From Streptomyces sp. NBC_01235 (GTDB lineage Bacteria > Actinomycetota > Actinomycetes > Streptomycetales > Streptomycetaceae): a stretch of 64,000 nucleotides of DNA. The notes under the pieces are model-generated. The model was not told the DNA's origin, made no database searches, and saw only the letters and a list, made by a program, of their open reading frames with translations. Shown one piece after another: positions 16,080 through 25,223 of the stretch (its first letter is position 1; every line of letters starts with the position of its first letter). Location of the stretch: contig NZ_CP108513.1 in assembly GCF_035989285.1 (NCBI RefSeq), positions 1,984,001 through 2,048,000 on the forward strand. The letters run 5' to 3'. The translations under genes were made by a program, and so were the position numbers.

Positions 16080-16440
16080 GCTTCCATGATCATCGCCGCC
16101 ACGGCGCCGGGCTGTGGGAGAAGCACGGCGTGCGAACCGCCAGTACGTGTTCGGTGGCCGCCATGCGCTGTGCCATGAAGCGCTGAGCGGTGGGGCCGAG
16201 CATCCGGTCGGCGGCCGCGACGGCGTACCAGGACGGTCTGGAGGCCCATGCCGACGGGCCCGGCCTGGCGGTCAGCGCGCCCTGGGTGACCGGGCGTTGC
16301 GTCACGGCCGGCACATGGCTGACGCGCGGCGGCAGGTCCGCGGCGTACACCTGTGGGAACCGTTCCAAACGGATGCACAGCTCGCGTTCCGGGCCGGCGG
16401 GAAACGGGGGGAAAGCGGCGGCCGAGGTCGTGCCGGTCAC
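16080..16440 (-). pseudogene. C-terminal remnant of an alpha/beta hydrolase
   Basis: The frame ending at 16090 reads like the last third of an alpha/beta hydrolase: FPQVYAADLPPRVSHV, AVTQRPVTQGALT, PSWYAVAAADRMLGPTAQRF and MAQRMAATEHVL correspond to the cap and the catalytic Asp region. The expected late helix (AVAAMIMEAA) is found only in a different frame around 16080-16110, indicating a frameshift, and the N-terminal two thirds including the nucleophile elbow are absent. It is a decayed fragment beside a large regulator. Confidence 0.7.
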
Positions 16441-16468
16441 CGGCGTGGGGGCGAAGCGGCAGGTACGC

Positions 16469-19216
16469 TCAGGCGTCGCCCAAGGTCAGCACCATGTTGG
16501 CAAGCTGAACCCGGGAGTTGACCGACAGCTTCCGGAAGACGGACGTCAGGTGAGTGTTGACCGTGTGCGGGGAGACGACGAGCGCGTCGGCGGCCGACCG
16601 GTTGGTGTGGCCCTCGGCGATGAGACGCGCGACGTTCTTCTCCGAGGACGTCAGCGCCTCCCATCCCTGGACGGGGCGTTGCCTGCTCGCTGCCCTGCGG
16701 CCACTGGCCCCTGCACCCTTCAGATCACGCTGTACGCGTGCCGCTGCGGCGTGTGCGCCTGACGCCGCGAACGCGGCATGGGCATCGGTCAGGGCCGCCA
16801 CTGCCTGAGGTTTCCGGCCTGCCGCCAGGAGTGCCTGTCCGAGGTCTGCGCAGGCGGCCGCCCGGACCAGTGGGCGGGGGCTTGCCTTGAGCAGGATGAC
16901 GGAACGTTCCAGCAGGGCGAGATCCTTGTTCACGAGCCCGCGGGCCTGCGCCGCGATGCCCGTGGCGGTGGGCACGGTCGGGTTGCGCTCGGCGTGGGCT
17001 TCGGCCTGGGCGGCCAGGTCCTCGGCGAGCCCGTGCTCAGCGCCTCGCAGGGCCATGCGTATCGCGGAGTCGACCCAGGTGCGCAGCAACCGCCAGCGCA
17101 TGAAGGGACCTTCCTGCTGCACCTGCCGGATCTTCTCGATGGCAAGGCCGAGGTCCCCGTCGTCCTCGGCGAGGTCGGCTTCCAGGAAGCGGACGGCGGC
17201 CGTGTTGCCCGGGTTCGGCTTGGTCGCCAGTCTTTCCCGCGCTGCCGCCAGGTGCTGCCGCGCCGCTTGCCGGTCACCGCGCAGAAGGGCGATCCGGGAG
17301 CGGATCACGCGAGCGTTCACCTGCTGGACGGGCACCTGTACGTCGTCTTCCAGTCGCTCCATGGTCATGAAGTCCGCTTCGGCGTCGTCGAGCCTGCCCA
17401 GCCCCAGATGCTGCTGTCCCTGTGCCCACAGCAGCATTGCCTCACGCAGCGCCCCGGCATCGTCTGCCGACCGCAGAAGCAGCCGTTCGCCGGACTCGAA
17501 GTCGTCCAGGTGCTGGTACGCGACGATCTCCTCGGGAAGGAAAGCGGAATCGACCGCGCTGAGCGCGGTGAAGCGCTTCAGCGCGGTGGCGTTCTCCCCC
17601 GCGTTGAGCGCTGTCTCGCCGAGCCCGTACAGGGCCAGGACGTGCGCCTCTCGGTCACCGATCGCGATGGCGGCACGCAGCGCGTTCTCGCCTGTCTCAC
17701 GCGCGGGGACCAGATCGTGGCTCCGGGACAGGGCCAGGGCGCGCAAGGCAACCAGCCGTGCCTCGACCTCCGGGGCGGCGCCCCCGACCGCTAGGGCCGT
17801 TTCGGCCCGGCGGCGCAACTCGTCGGCGAGATCCAGGTTCCACAGCGTCCCGCCGAGGGCCGCCTGCAGCCGGCCCAACGCCTCCAGGGGCGGCCGGCCG
17901 GCCAGCAGCCGGTCGCCGGTCGACAGCGCCTCTCGATTCCTGCCGGCCCGTGTCAGGCAGACGATCGCCTGCTCCCCCACGACGAACCTCGACGGCCGCG
18001 TGGCCGGTACCAGCTCCAGGGCGCGTGTCATGAGGTCGGCCGCGAGGCCCGGCGTGACCGGCAGTACGTCCTCAGCGGCTTGCCGCAGCAGCGCCACCGC
18101 GTCCTCGTCTCCCGGCAGGGCACCTCTGAGAATGTGCGACACCGCGTCGATCGGCTGGTGGCCCGCGGAGACAAGGTGGTTGGCGGCCTCCCGGTGCAGA
18201 GCCTTCCGGGCCGACGGCGGGATGTCGACGTAGACCGCCTGGCGCAGCAGATCGTGCCGGAAGACCAATTGGTCGCCGTCGTCGTCCAAGAGCCCGGCGC
18301 GCACCACCTCCTCGAGCGCGTCGACCAACAGGGCGGACGGTTGGCCGCAGAGCGCGGCAGCGTCCTGGAAGTGGAATCTGCGACCCAGCACCGCGCCCAT
18401 CTGCAGGAAGCGCAGTGTGCCGGGTTGCAGGGACCCGAGTCTGCCGCGCACACCGACCACGAGCCCTGGGGGCACGGACTCACCCGAGCCGTCGGCCGTC
18501 CGAAGCCCGGCGAGCATCTCGACCGCCAGAAACGGGTTTCCGCCGGCTCCGTCGAGTAGCTCCCGTACCTGCTCGTCGACGGCCGCCCCCAGTGTGTCGC
18601 GGACCACTTGGCCGATGGCCGCGCCGGACAGGGGGCCCAAGGACACGGTGACCGTGGGGAGTTCCTCCCCCGCAGCCTCGACGATCTCCTCCGCCGGCCC
18701 CGGGAGGCCCTGTCGCCCGGTCAACATCCACAGGACCGGCGAGGGGCGCAAGCGGGTCGGAAGCTGTTTCAGGGCAAACCGGCTCAGAGGGTCGGCCCAC
18801 TGCACGTCGTCCAGGGCGATCATCACCGGCACGCCGGCTGCTCTGGCTTCGATCGCCTCCGCGAGTCGCTCCACCAGCCAGATCCGCTGATCGTGACGGC
18901 GCGCGAGATCGGCGAAGGTGTCGCCGGACAGCAGCGGCTCGTCGCCTTGCAGGACGCAGGCCGCCAACGACGAGAGTGGCACGATGTGATGCAGCTCATC
19001 GGCCTTGCCGAGGCCGACCGAGAATCCCGCTGACCTGGCCCTGCCGACGGCCTCGGCAAGCAGCGTGGTCTTGCCGATGCCCGGCTCGCCCCGGATCAGG
19101 GTCAGCGCGCCGCTTCCGGTGCGGGCCACCGAGGCGATCAGTGTCTGCAGTTCCTCGAGCTCGGGCTCGCGGCCACGCAGACCGATCCGGGACAGCGATC
19201 CGCCTGACCTCGCCAC
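16469..19216 (-). CDS. LAL-family LuxR regulator with AAA ATPase domain
   Basis: 915 residues from the GTG at 19216, which has AGGAGAGG five bases upstream; an earlier GTG at 19249 lacks one. Layout: Walker A GEPGIGKTT at residues 43-51, Walker B in VMIALDDVQWADPL, a long helical TPR-like middle (residues 350-830), and a C-terminal LuxR helix-turn-helix (TSSEKNVARLIAEGHTNRSA then ADALVVSPHTVNTHL). LAL regulators are large transcription activators often tied to secondary metabolism or sugar use. Target genes are not evident. Confidence 0.92.
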   Translation of the reverse strand: MARSGGSLSRIGLRGREPELEELQTLIASVARTGSGALTLIRGEPGIGKTTLLAEAVGRARSAGFSVGLGKADELHHIVPLSSLAACVLQGDEPLLSGDTFADLARRHDQRIWLVERLAEAIEARAAGVPVMIALDDVQWADPLSRFALKQLPTRLRPSPVLWMLTGRQGLPGPAEEIVEAAGEELPTVTVSLGPLSGAAIGQVVRDTLGAAVDEQVRELLDGAGGNPFLAVEMLAGLRTADGSGESVPPGLVVGVRGRLGSLQPGTLRFLQMGAVLGRRFHFQDAAALCGQPSALLVDALEEVVRAGLLDDDGDQLVFRHDLLRQAVYVDIPPSARKALHREAANHLVSAGHQPIDAVSHILRGALPGDEDAVALLRQAAEDVLPVTPGLAADLMTRALELVPATRPSRFVVGEQAIVCLTRAGRNREALSTGDRLLAGRPPLEALGRLQAALGGTLWNLDLADELRRRAETALAVGGAAPEVEARLVALRALALSRSHDLVPARETGENALRAAIAIGDREAHVLALYGLGETALNAGENATALKRFTALSAVDSAFLPEEIVAYQHLDDFESGERLLLRSADDAGALREAMLLWAQGQQHLGLGRLDDAEADFMTMERLEDDVQVPVQQVNARVIRSRIALLRGDRQAARQHLAAARERLATKPNPGNTAAVRFLEADLAEDDGDLGLAIEKIRQVQQEGPFMRWRLLRTWVDSAIRMALRGAEHGLAEDLAAQAEAHAERNPTVPTATGIAAQARGLVNKDLALLERSVILLKASPRPLVRAAACADLGQALLAAGRKPQAVAALTDAHAAFAASGAHAAAARVQRDLKGAGASGRRAASRQRPVQGWEALTSSEKNVARLIAEGHTNRSAADALVVSPHTVNTHLTSVFRKLSVNSRVQLANMVLTLGDA

Positions 19217-19351
19217 TCGCGCCTCTCCTGCCGAACACCGGGTGTCCACTATGGCAAGAAGTCAGTGCATCCGGGCACAGGGGGCGAGTGACGCGGACCA
19301 CGCCACTGTCTAGGGGCACGGCGGCGCGGAGCGACGGGAACGCCACTCGCC

Positions 19352-20404
19352 TCAGGCCGTCGCGGTCTCCAACACCCTTGGCACGCCACTCGGCGACAGA
19401 GACGTACGAGGCGCTCGCATCGAGGAGTCCCGCCACTCGGTGGGGGACATTCCATAGACATCCCGGAACACCCGGCTGAAGTGGGCGGCGCTGGTGAAAC
19501 CCCACTGGCGAGCCACTGCGGCGATGGTCCGGCCCGCCGCCTCCCGGCGGGCAAGCTCACGTCGGCACTCCTGCAGCCGGCGACGCTGGATCCACCGGCT
19601 GACGGTGACGTCCTCGGTCTGGAACAGCTTGTGCAGGTAGCGTACGGACATCTGGTGGGCGCGGGCTATGGCGTCCGGCGTCAGGTCCGGATCGGCGAGG
19701 TGCCGGTCGATGTACCGCTGGATCCGTGGCAGAAGCACCTGGGGTGCGCCCGGTGTGTCACCCGCCTCCTGGTGAAGTCGCTCTCCGAGCAGGACGGTGA
19801 GGAGGTCGACGACGTGGCGGGCCAGTAGCTCACCGGTGGCCGACGGGTACGTTGCCGCCGTGTCCACCAGCTTGGCCAGAAACGGTGACAGCACCGAGCC
19901 CATCGTCGTGTCCGGGCCGATGGCTGTCGCGGTGAGCCGTTGCAGGTCGGACTCTCCCAGGCCCAGGAGCCGCCGTGGCAGGACAAGGGATTTCGTCTGG
20001 AACGGGTTGGGGAATTCCATCCGCAGCGGGCGTGCCATGTCGCAGATGACGATCTCCCCGGGACGCAGCTCGACCTCACGGGCGTCCTGCTCGAATCTGG
20101 CGACACCTCTGGCCAGAAGCGTGACGACCAGCTGCTGGTCTTCGCCCCGTGCGATGAGACGCGGAGTCCGCCGCGCCCCCAAGGGATCGCCCTCCACCGT
20201 GGCGACCTGCAGATGGCCCAGCCGGGACGTTCGGACGGATCCCGAGCAGACCTCGTCGGGGACGGTGACATCGACTGCGGCGAACGCGTGGGACAGGGCT
20301 GCGCGCCAGTACTCCAGCCTTTGGGGGGCGGGCGCCGAATGGGTGGAGTAAAGGGTGCCTGAGAGCTGCCTCCCGGACATCGGAATTGATGAATCCGGCG
20401 ACAT
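19352..20404 (-). CDS. AraC-family transcriptional regulator
   Basis: 350 residues. An N-terminal AraC-binding-like domain (FAAVDVTVPDEVCSGSV ... REVELRPGEIVICDMARP) of the NitR/FeaR type is followed by a two-HTH AraC DNA-binding domain (DRHLADPDLTPDAIARAHQM, then AAVARQWGFTSAAHFSRVFR). The ATG at 20404 is preceded by GGTGGAG. This is the only intact copy of three AraC-type DNA-binding domains between 19.3 and 22.4 kb. Effector and targets are unknown. Confidence 0.9.
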   Translation of the reverse strand: MSPDSSIPMSGRQLSGTLYSTHSAPAPQRLEYWRAALSHAFAAVDVTVPDEVCSGSVRTSRLGHLQVATVEGDPLGARRTPRLIARGEDQQLVVTLLARGVARFEQDAREVELRPGEIVICDMARPLRMEFPNPFQTKSLVLPRRLLGLGESDLQRLTATAIGPDTTMGSVLSPFLAKLVDTAATYPSATGELLARHVVDLLTVLLGERLHQEAGDTPGAPQVLLPRIQRYIDRHLADPDLTPDAIARAHQMSVRYLHKLFQTEDVTVSRWIQRRRLQECRRELARREAAGRTIAAVARQWGFTSAAHFSRVFRDVYGMSPTEWRDSSMRAPRTSLSPSGVPRVLETATA

Positions 20405-20560
20405 GTTCTCCACCCTTCGTCCGGTACGTTTCTGAACACCGTGCCAAAGGGCGTGCGTCGGCGCATCGCGTGAATCCGCTAGATCCGGGGTGCGGAACCG
20501 ACTTGCCGCAGACGTGTACTCACGGTGTGCGGTCGCCAGGCAGTGGGAACGAGTACGGTC

Positions 20561-21097
20561 CCGCAGTCGAGTTCCACGAGTCGAGGATCGGCGACCGGCT
20601 CGCCCTCAACGCCCTGGGCCTCGTCACCGCACTCGTCAGGGAACTCCTGGCAGAGAAGAGCGGGCCGGAGGTGTCCGACACGGCGAGTCCTCGCAGCGAG
20701 ACGCTGACCCGGATCAAGGAATTCGCCGAAGCGAACCTGATGGATCCCGACCTGTCACCCGAATCGATCGCGCTCGCGCACCGAATTTCCGTCCGTTGTC
20801 TGCACCAGCTCTTGGCGGAACGACGGTGCGACGGTGAGCCAGTGGGTGCGGCAGCGAAGGCTCGCCGCCAGTCGGCGAGAGCTGGGTCGGGCGTCGAGCC
20901 AGAGGCTGACCGTGGCGGCTGTGGCGCGCCGGTCGGGTTTCACCAGCCCGTCGCACTTCAGCCGGGTGTTCCGCGACGCCTGCGGTAGGTCCCCCTGTGA
21001 ATGGCGGGCATGCACGTGGTCGACCCTGGAATCTCCGACAACCGAAGACCAGGTGCCCTGCCCGGGAAAGAGCATTTTGATCAGTGATGCCGCCTGA
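20561..21097 (+). pseudogene. Frameshifted AraC-type regulator relic
   Basis: One frame reads the end of a sensor domain and the first helix-turn-helix (LALNALGLVTALVRELLAEK, then LMDPDLSPESIALAHRISVR); after about 20825 the second helix-turn-helix continues in another frame (VSQWVRQRRLAASRRELGR, then AAVARRSGFTSPSHFSRVFR). A single-base indel near 20820-20834 accounts for the switch. There is no start codon with a ribosome binding site for the N-terminal part. It lies head to head with the intact AraC gene and is related to it but clearly divergent. Confidence 0.75.
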
Positions 21098-21160
21098 TCC
21101 CGCTCGGTGGCCCGCTCGCTCGCCGTAGCCGCCACATGCCGTGGCGAGCGGGCCTGCTCG

Positions 21161-21604
21161 TCACTCGCTTCCCGCCATGAGTTCTGCCACGACGCGGTCC
21201 AGGTCGATGTGGACGCCCTCCGTGCCCGGCGGCACGACGATGGCGCTCTGGGCCAGGAACGCGGTGACCGCCGAAGCCGCGATGTCCAGCAGAGCGGCGC
21301 CCGCGGCGGACCTGACGACTATGCGCACCGAGTGCCGATGGCAGTGGTGCGGGGGTATCACCAGGACGTCTCCGACGCCCACCGGTCGATTCAATCCCTC
21401 CGACAGGAGGCTGCGGGCGAACACCCAGTCGACCGTGCCGGTCGGCGTCCCTCCGAGGGAGAGGCACACGGCGTAGGGGTCCGTCCTGTCGTAGCGCAAC
21501 TCGGCGGGCAGTGGTACCGGTGGTTCGTCCGTGACGACGACATGCACCACGACCGCGTGGGTGACCGAGGTGCCATCGGCGGCACCGGAAAACGGCTGAG
21601 TCAT
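21161..21604 (-). CDS. SsgA-like (SALP) sporulation/cell-division protein
   Basis: 147 residues. The whole length matches the SsgA-like family, limited to morphologically complex actinomycetes: ELRYDRTDPYAVCLSLGG, then VDWVFARSLLSEGLNRPVG and GDVLVIPP. SALPs steer septum placement, peptidoglycan maintenance and spore separation. Which paralogue this is cannot be told. The upstream ribosome binding site is weak (GGGGTAAG). It is surrounded by AraC-type relics and has no obvious partner gene. Confidence 0.88.
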   Translation of the reverse strand: MTQPFSGAADGTSVTHAVVVHVVVTDEPPVPLPAELRYDRTDPYAVCLSLGGTPTGTVDWVFARSLLSEGLNRPVGVGDVLVIPPHHCHRHSVRIVVRSAAGAALLDIAASAVTAFLAQSAIVVPPGTEGVHIDLDRVVAELMAGSE

Positions 21605-21730
21605 TTCTTACCCCGATCGCAACTGTTCTGTGGGGGGCAGCGCCTACGCAAATGACCCTAAAGTCGTCAATGGAAGCAGCTTGTCGGGGAACGTACTGAG
21701 TGTTGCCCGTGAGAGCCCGGACCGCGGACT

Positions 21731-22393
21731 TCACGAATCGACGAGCCCCGCAGGGAGCACACCTACGGTGCGGGTCGCACGCCACTTGCTGGGGGACATC
21801 CCGTAGGCGGCCCGGAACACCCGGCTGAAGTGCGCGGCGCTGGTGAAACCCCACCGGTGTGCCACCGCGACGATGGTGCGATTCGCGGCCTCCCGACGCA
21901 GCAGATCCCGTCGGCACGCTTCCAGGCGACGGCTCTGGATCCAGCGGCTGACCGTGGTGTCCTCGGCCTCGAAGATCTTGTGCAGGTAGCGCACGGAGAT
22001 GCGGTGAGCGCGGGCGATGACCTCCGGGGTCAGGTCGGGATCGGCGAGGTGCCGGCCGATGAACGCCCGGATCTGGTCGAGACGCCGCTGGACGGAGGAG
22101 CGCAGGCGCTCGGGGATCATGCCACGCGACAGCCGCGCCACCTGGTTCTCGATGATCACCGAATCCTCGTCACGGAGCCCGCCGAGCAGCTCCACCAGCA
22201 GCAACGGCCCGCCCTCCGCGCGGCCGGCGGCATGCAGAAGGCCGGGATCGGGAGCCGCGCCCAGTACGTCCTCGGCGATCTGGGCGACCGCCTCGTCCGT
22301 GAGCGGGCCGAGGCGCAGCTCGTACGCGCCTGCCTGCTGAAGTCGGTCCAGTGTCACTCGTACCGACGGTGTCCCTGACGGTGGGCAGGGCAA
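21731..22393 (-). pseudogene. Chimeric open frame: LAL ATPase piece joined to AraC domain
   Basis: An uninterrupted frame of about 220 codons. The first half (LRLGPLTDEAVAQIAEDVLG ... GGPLLLVELLGGL ... MIPERLRSSVQRRLD) is the post-ATPase segment of a LAL-type LuxR regulator; from about residue 108 it becomes an AraC C-terminal domain (IGRHLADPDLTPEVIARAHR ... AVAHRWGFTSAAHFSRVFRA). The join is in frame. The N-terminus is cut: only a TTG is available and no ribosome binding site is seen, and a strong hairpin lies immediately upstream. Its AraC half is very similar at the DNA level to the intact gene at 19352-20404. Confidence 0.7.
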
Positions 22394-22413
22394 CTGGTCG
22401 CCGTGGTCAGGGA

Positions 22414-22449
22414 TCGGCGTCCTTCGTCCGGACGGGCGAAGGACGCCGA
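22414..22449. terminator. Perfect 13-bp hairpin terminator
   Basis: TCGGCGTCCTTCG (22414-22426) and CGAAGGACGCCGA (22437-22449) form a perfect stem with a ten-base loop. It lies 18 bp past the stop codon of the muconolactone-isomerase-like gene and would end the minus-strand operon, isolating the chimeric frame downstream. Confidence 0.75.
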
Positions 22450-22466
22450 CGAGACTCCTGGACGAA

Positions 22467-22763
22467 CTAGCCGCGGCTGTCCGCCGCTTCCAGGGTGAGG
22501 GGGTGGGTGGCCAGCGGGGTCACCTGGATGTCCGCGTAGGGCCGGATGGGCAGGGAGGCCAGCACCTTCTCCAGCTCATCCGCGTCTGCGGCCGACCAGA
22601 TGCCGACGTTGCCGCGCTGGCCGGGCATCCGCCAGATGTGCTTGAGGACGCCTGTGGCCATGAGTTCGTGCGCGTGCGCGTGCTCGCGCTTGACGACCTC
22701 GTCGCGTTCTTCGACCGGCAGCTCGTAGACGCGGGAACCGTCGAGGTGGATCATGAAATCCAT
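22467..22763 (-). CDS. Muconolactone delta-isomerase-like protein
   Basis: 98 residues. Ferredoxin-like barrel of the muconolactone isomerase family: MDFMIHLDGSRVYEL, then KREHAHAHELMATG, HIWRMPGQRGNVGIWSA and the C-terminal LPIRPYADIQVTPLATHPL. Family enzymes isomerise lactones in aromatic catabolism, but relatives act in other pathways. The start at 22763 follows AGGAGG; longer in-frame extensions lack family similarity. Last gene of an operon with an MFS exporter and a hydrolase. Confidence 0.85.
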   Translation of the reverse strand: MDFMIHLDGSRVYELPVEERDEVVKREHAHAHELMATGVLKHIWRMPGQRGNVGIWSAADADELEKVLASLPIRPYADIQVTPLATHPLTLEAADSRG

Positions 22764-22836
22764 GGAAGTCCTCCTTGGGTGAGTTGTTCGATGTGCCGCG
22801 CGGCGATGGGCGGTGTGATCCCAGCTGTCTCGTCCG

Positions 22837-24318
22837 TCAGCGGGTCTGCGGTCCATCGGGGTGGGCGGAGACGGCGTCGGCCTCGGTCTTTCTCGGCGCG
22901 AGCGCCGATGAGTCCACGTGCTGATGGCCGGCGGGCAGGAAGCGGACCACGCCCAGCGTCGTGGCCACCAGGAGGGCGGCCCCGATGATCAGGCTGATGC
23001 GCATGCCCGTCATGAAGTGGGCCGGGTCGGCGATCAGTGCGCCCAGGAGGGCCACGCCGATGGCTCCGCCGAACTGGCGGGCCGCGCTGAGGACTCCGGA
23101 GGCCAGGCCTGCCCGCTCGTGCGGGACCGATTCCAGCATCGCCGTCGTCAGGGGCGGGATCGCCAGACCTCCGCCGATGCCCAACGGGACAAGCAGCACC
23201 AGGAGCAGGGGAGTTGGGGTGTCCTCGGTGACGAAGAGCAGCCCGAGGATGCCCAGCGTCTGGATGATCTGGCCGATGATCAGCGGGAAGCGCGGCCCGT
23301 GGCGGTTGGTGAGCTTGCCCGCCAGTAGGTTGACCAGGGTGGTGAAGGCCGTCATCGGGATGAACATGAGGCCTGCCATCAGGGCCGAGGCGCCGCGGTG
23401 TTCCTGGAAGAAGATCGTGAAGACGAAGACCAGGCCGTAGTAGCCCAGGTTGAGGGCCAGGCCGGCGCTGGTGCACACGGCCACCGCGGGGTTGCGGAAC
23501 ATGGTCAGCGGTACCGCCGGGTTGCTCTGGTGGGACTCGGCGATCAGGAATACGGCTGCGGCGATGACCGCGACCGCGAATCCGGCGATGGTGGCCGGGT
23601 CCGTCCAGCCGCTGGAGCCTGCGTTGATCACCGCGAAGACCAGGGCCGCGAGGGCCAGGGCGGCCGTGATCTGGCCTGCCGGGTCCATCGGGGCCTGTCC
23701 GCGCGGGGATCGTGGAGCGCGGAGCATGCCGATGAGGGCGACGATGCCGACGGGGATGTTGATGAAGAAGATCCAGCGCCAGCCGAGACCGGTCGTCAGG
23801 GCTCCGCCGACGACCGGGCCCGCGGCGACGGCCGCCCCGCCGCCCGCCGTCCACCATGCGATGCCACGGGCGCGCAGCGACGGGTCGTCGTAGGCCTGGC
23901 GGACCAGGGCGAGCGAGGCCGGCATCATCACCGCTGCCCCTGCTCCCTGGATCGCCCGCGCGATGATGAGCACGTCGAGGCTGGGGGCGAGTCCGCAGAG
24001 CGCGGACATCAGGGTGAAGACGGACAGGCCGATCGTGAAGGCGCGGCTCGCGCCGATGCGGTCCGAGATCGCGCCCGCCGACAGCAGCAGCGCAGCGAAG
24101 AGCAGGGTGTACGCCGTCACCACCCACTGCAGCGCCGAGACCTGACCGTCCCACTGCGCGCCGATGCTCGGCAGCGCGACGTTCACCACCGTCGTGTCCA
24201 GCGTGATCACGAAGAACGCCAGACAGGCGACGAGGACGGTGGCATTGGGGCTCAGACTCGGCCGGACGTCAGCCGCCATTGCCCCGGAGGGAGTACCAGC
24301 GGCAGGTCGCCTGCTCAC
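22837..24318 (-). CDS. DHA2-type MFS drug transporter (EmrB/QacA family)
   Basis: 493 residues with 14 predicted membrane helices. Signature segments: FFVITLDTTVVNVALPSI in helix 1, WVVTAYTLLFAALLLSAG, and GWRWIFFINIPVGIVALIG in the middle. Proton-driven exporter of hydrophobic compounds. Its GTG start overlaps the stop of the upstream hydrolase gene (GTGA), so the two are translationally coupled. Confidence 0.9.
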   Translation of the reverse strand: MSRRPAAGTPSGAMAADVRPSLSPNATVLVACLAFFVITLDTTVVNVALPSIGAQWDGQVSALQWVVTAYTLLFAALLLSAGAISDRIGASRAFTIGLSVFTLMSALCGLAPSLDVLIIARAIQGAGAAVMMPASLALVRQAYDDPSLRARGIAWWTAGGGAAVAAGPVVGGALTTGLGWRWIFFINIPVGIVALIGMLRAPRSPRGQAPMDPAGQITAALALAALVFAVINAGSSGWTDPATIAGFAVAVIAAAVFLIAESHQSNPAVPLTMFRNPAVAVCTSAGLALNLGYYGLVFVFTIFFQEHRGASALMAGLMFIPMTAFTTLVNLLAGKLTNRHGPRFPLIIGQIIQTLGILGLLFVTEDTPTPLLLVLLVPLGIGGGLAIPPLTTAMLESVPHERAGLASGVLSAARQFGGAIGVALLGALIADPAHFMTGMRISLIIGAALLVATTLGVVRFLPAGHQHVDSSALAPRKTEADAVSAHPDGPQTR

Positions 24319-25223
24319 AGTGTCCTTTCGAAGTGGGCCCTCACCGAGTCCAGGGCCGGCGCCACTGTCGATTTCTGGTCGTAGAAATCAAACTGGGTAC
24401 CCGTCGTCCACTGCAGTTCCTTGGAGGCCGTCAGCGCCTCGTGGAAGCGACGGGCGCCGTCCGGAACGGCGGCGTCCGGGCTGTGCAGCATGAACGTGGG
24501 GGCCGTGCACCGGGGGGCGACCGCGATGGGGTCGAAGGTCAGCCACTCCGGCCAGCTCATGACGGCGAACCGGTTGCCCCACTGCGGGATGGCACCCCGG
24601 TCATCGTTCAGGTAGTAGTCGAACGGCCCGTACATGGCGGCCCGTTCGTCGGTGTCGCTGGCCGCCGGAATGTAGTCGACCTCACCCGTCGACTCGTACT
24701 TCGCCCGGGCCGCCTCGCCCAGGGTCATCCGCTCGCGGATGCCGTCCGGGCCACCGTAGATGTCCTGGACCAGGGTCGCGTCGTGCAGCCATGGGGCCAC
24801 CATGGCGACGGAGCGGATCTCCGGGTTGCGCGAGCCGGCGACCGCGATGTACCCGGCGCCGGCGCAGATGCCGAGCGCGCCGATCCGGGACGAGTCCACA
24901 TCGGGCCGGGACTTCAGGTACTCGGCGGCGCTCACGATGTCCGCGATCTTGCGCTCCGGCGATTCGAAGTTCCGCGGATCGCCCTTGGACGTCCCGTATC
25001 CGCGGAAATCGAAGGCGAGAGCGGTCAGGCCCCGCTGAGCGAGTCCGGCGGCGTAGCGGCCCGCCATCTGTTCCTTGACCGTGAGCCACGAGCCGACCAC
25101 GAGTACTGCGGGAGAGGCATCCCCCGCCGGCTGCGACGCCGGCCGGTAGAGGTCGCCGCGCAGCTCAACCCCTTCACTGGGGAGTGCCACCCCCTCGACA
25201 CGCACATCACCGTTGGGGTTCAT
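24315..25223 (-). CDS. Alpha/beta hydrolase, YcjY/DLH-like, with Cys nucleophile
   Basis: 302 residues. Serine-hydrolase fold, but the nucleophile elbow is GICAGAGY, so the nucleophile is Cys as in dienelactone hydrolase relatives. The acid region is MLHSPDAAVP. Near the C-terminus, where relatives have a catalytic His before a D-x-Y-D pattern, this protein has TGTQFDFYDQ, so the His appears replaced by Gln. The start at 25223 follows GGGAG; a longer frame to 25313 would run through the palindromic promoter region. First gene of the minus-strand operon. Confidence 0.82.
   Translation of the reverse strand: MNPNGDVRVEGVALPSEGVELRGDLYRPASQPAGDASPAVLVVGSWLTVKEQMAGRYAAGLAQRGLTALAFDFRGYGTSKGDPRNFESPERKIADIVSAAEYLKSRPDVDSSRIGALGICAGAGYIAVAGSRNPEIRSVAMVAPWLHDATLVQDIYGGPDGIRERMTLGEAARAKYESTGEVDYIPAASDTDERAAMYGPFDYYLNDDRGAIPQWGNRFAVMSWPEWLTFDPIAVAPRCTAPTFMLHSPDAAVPDGARRFHEALTASKELQWTTGTQFDFYDQKSTVAPALDSVRAHFERTL

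Noticed and set aside
20386..20988. An intact 200-residue plus-strand protein
   Set aside because: The sequence is the head of an AraC-type gene that loses frame near 20825; its last 55 residues are an out-of-frame reading of the second helix-turn-helix.
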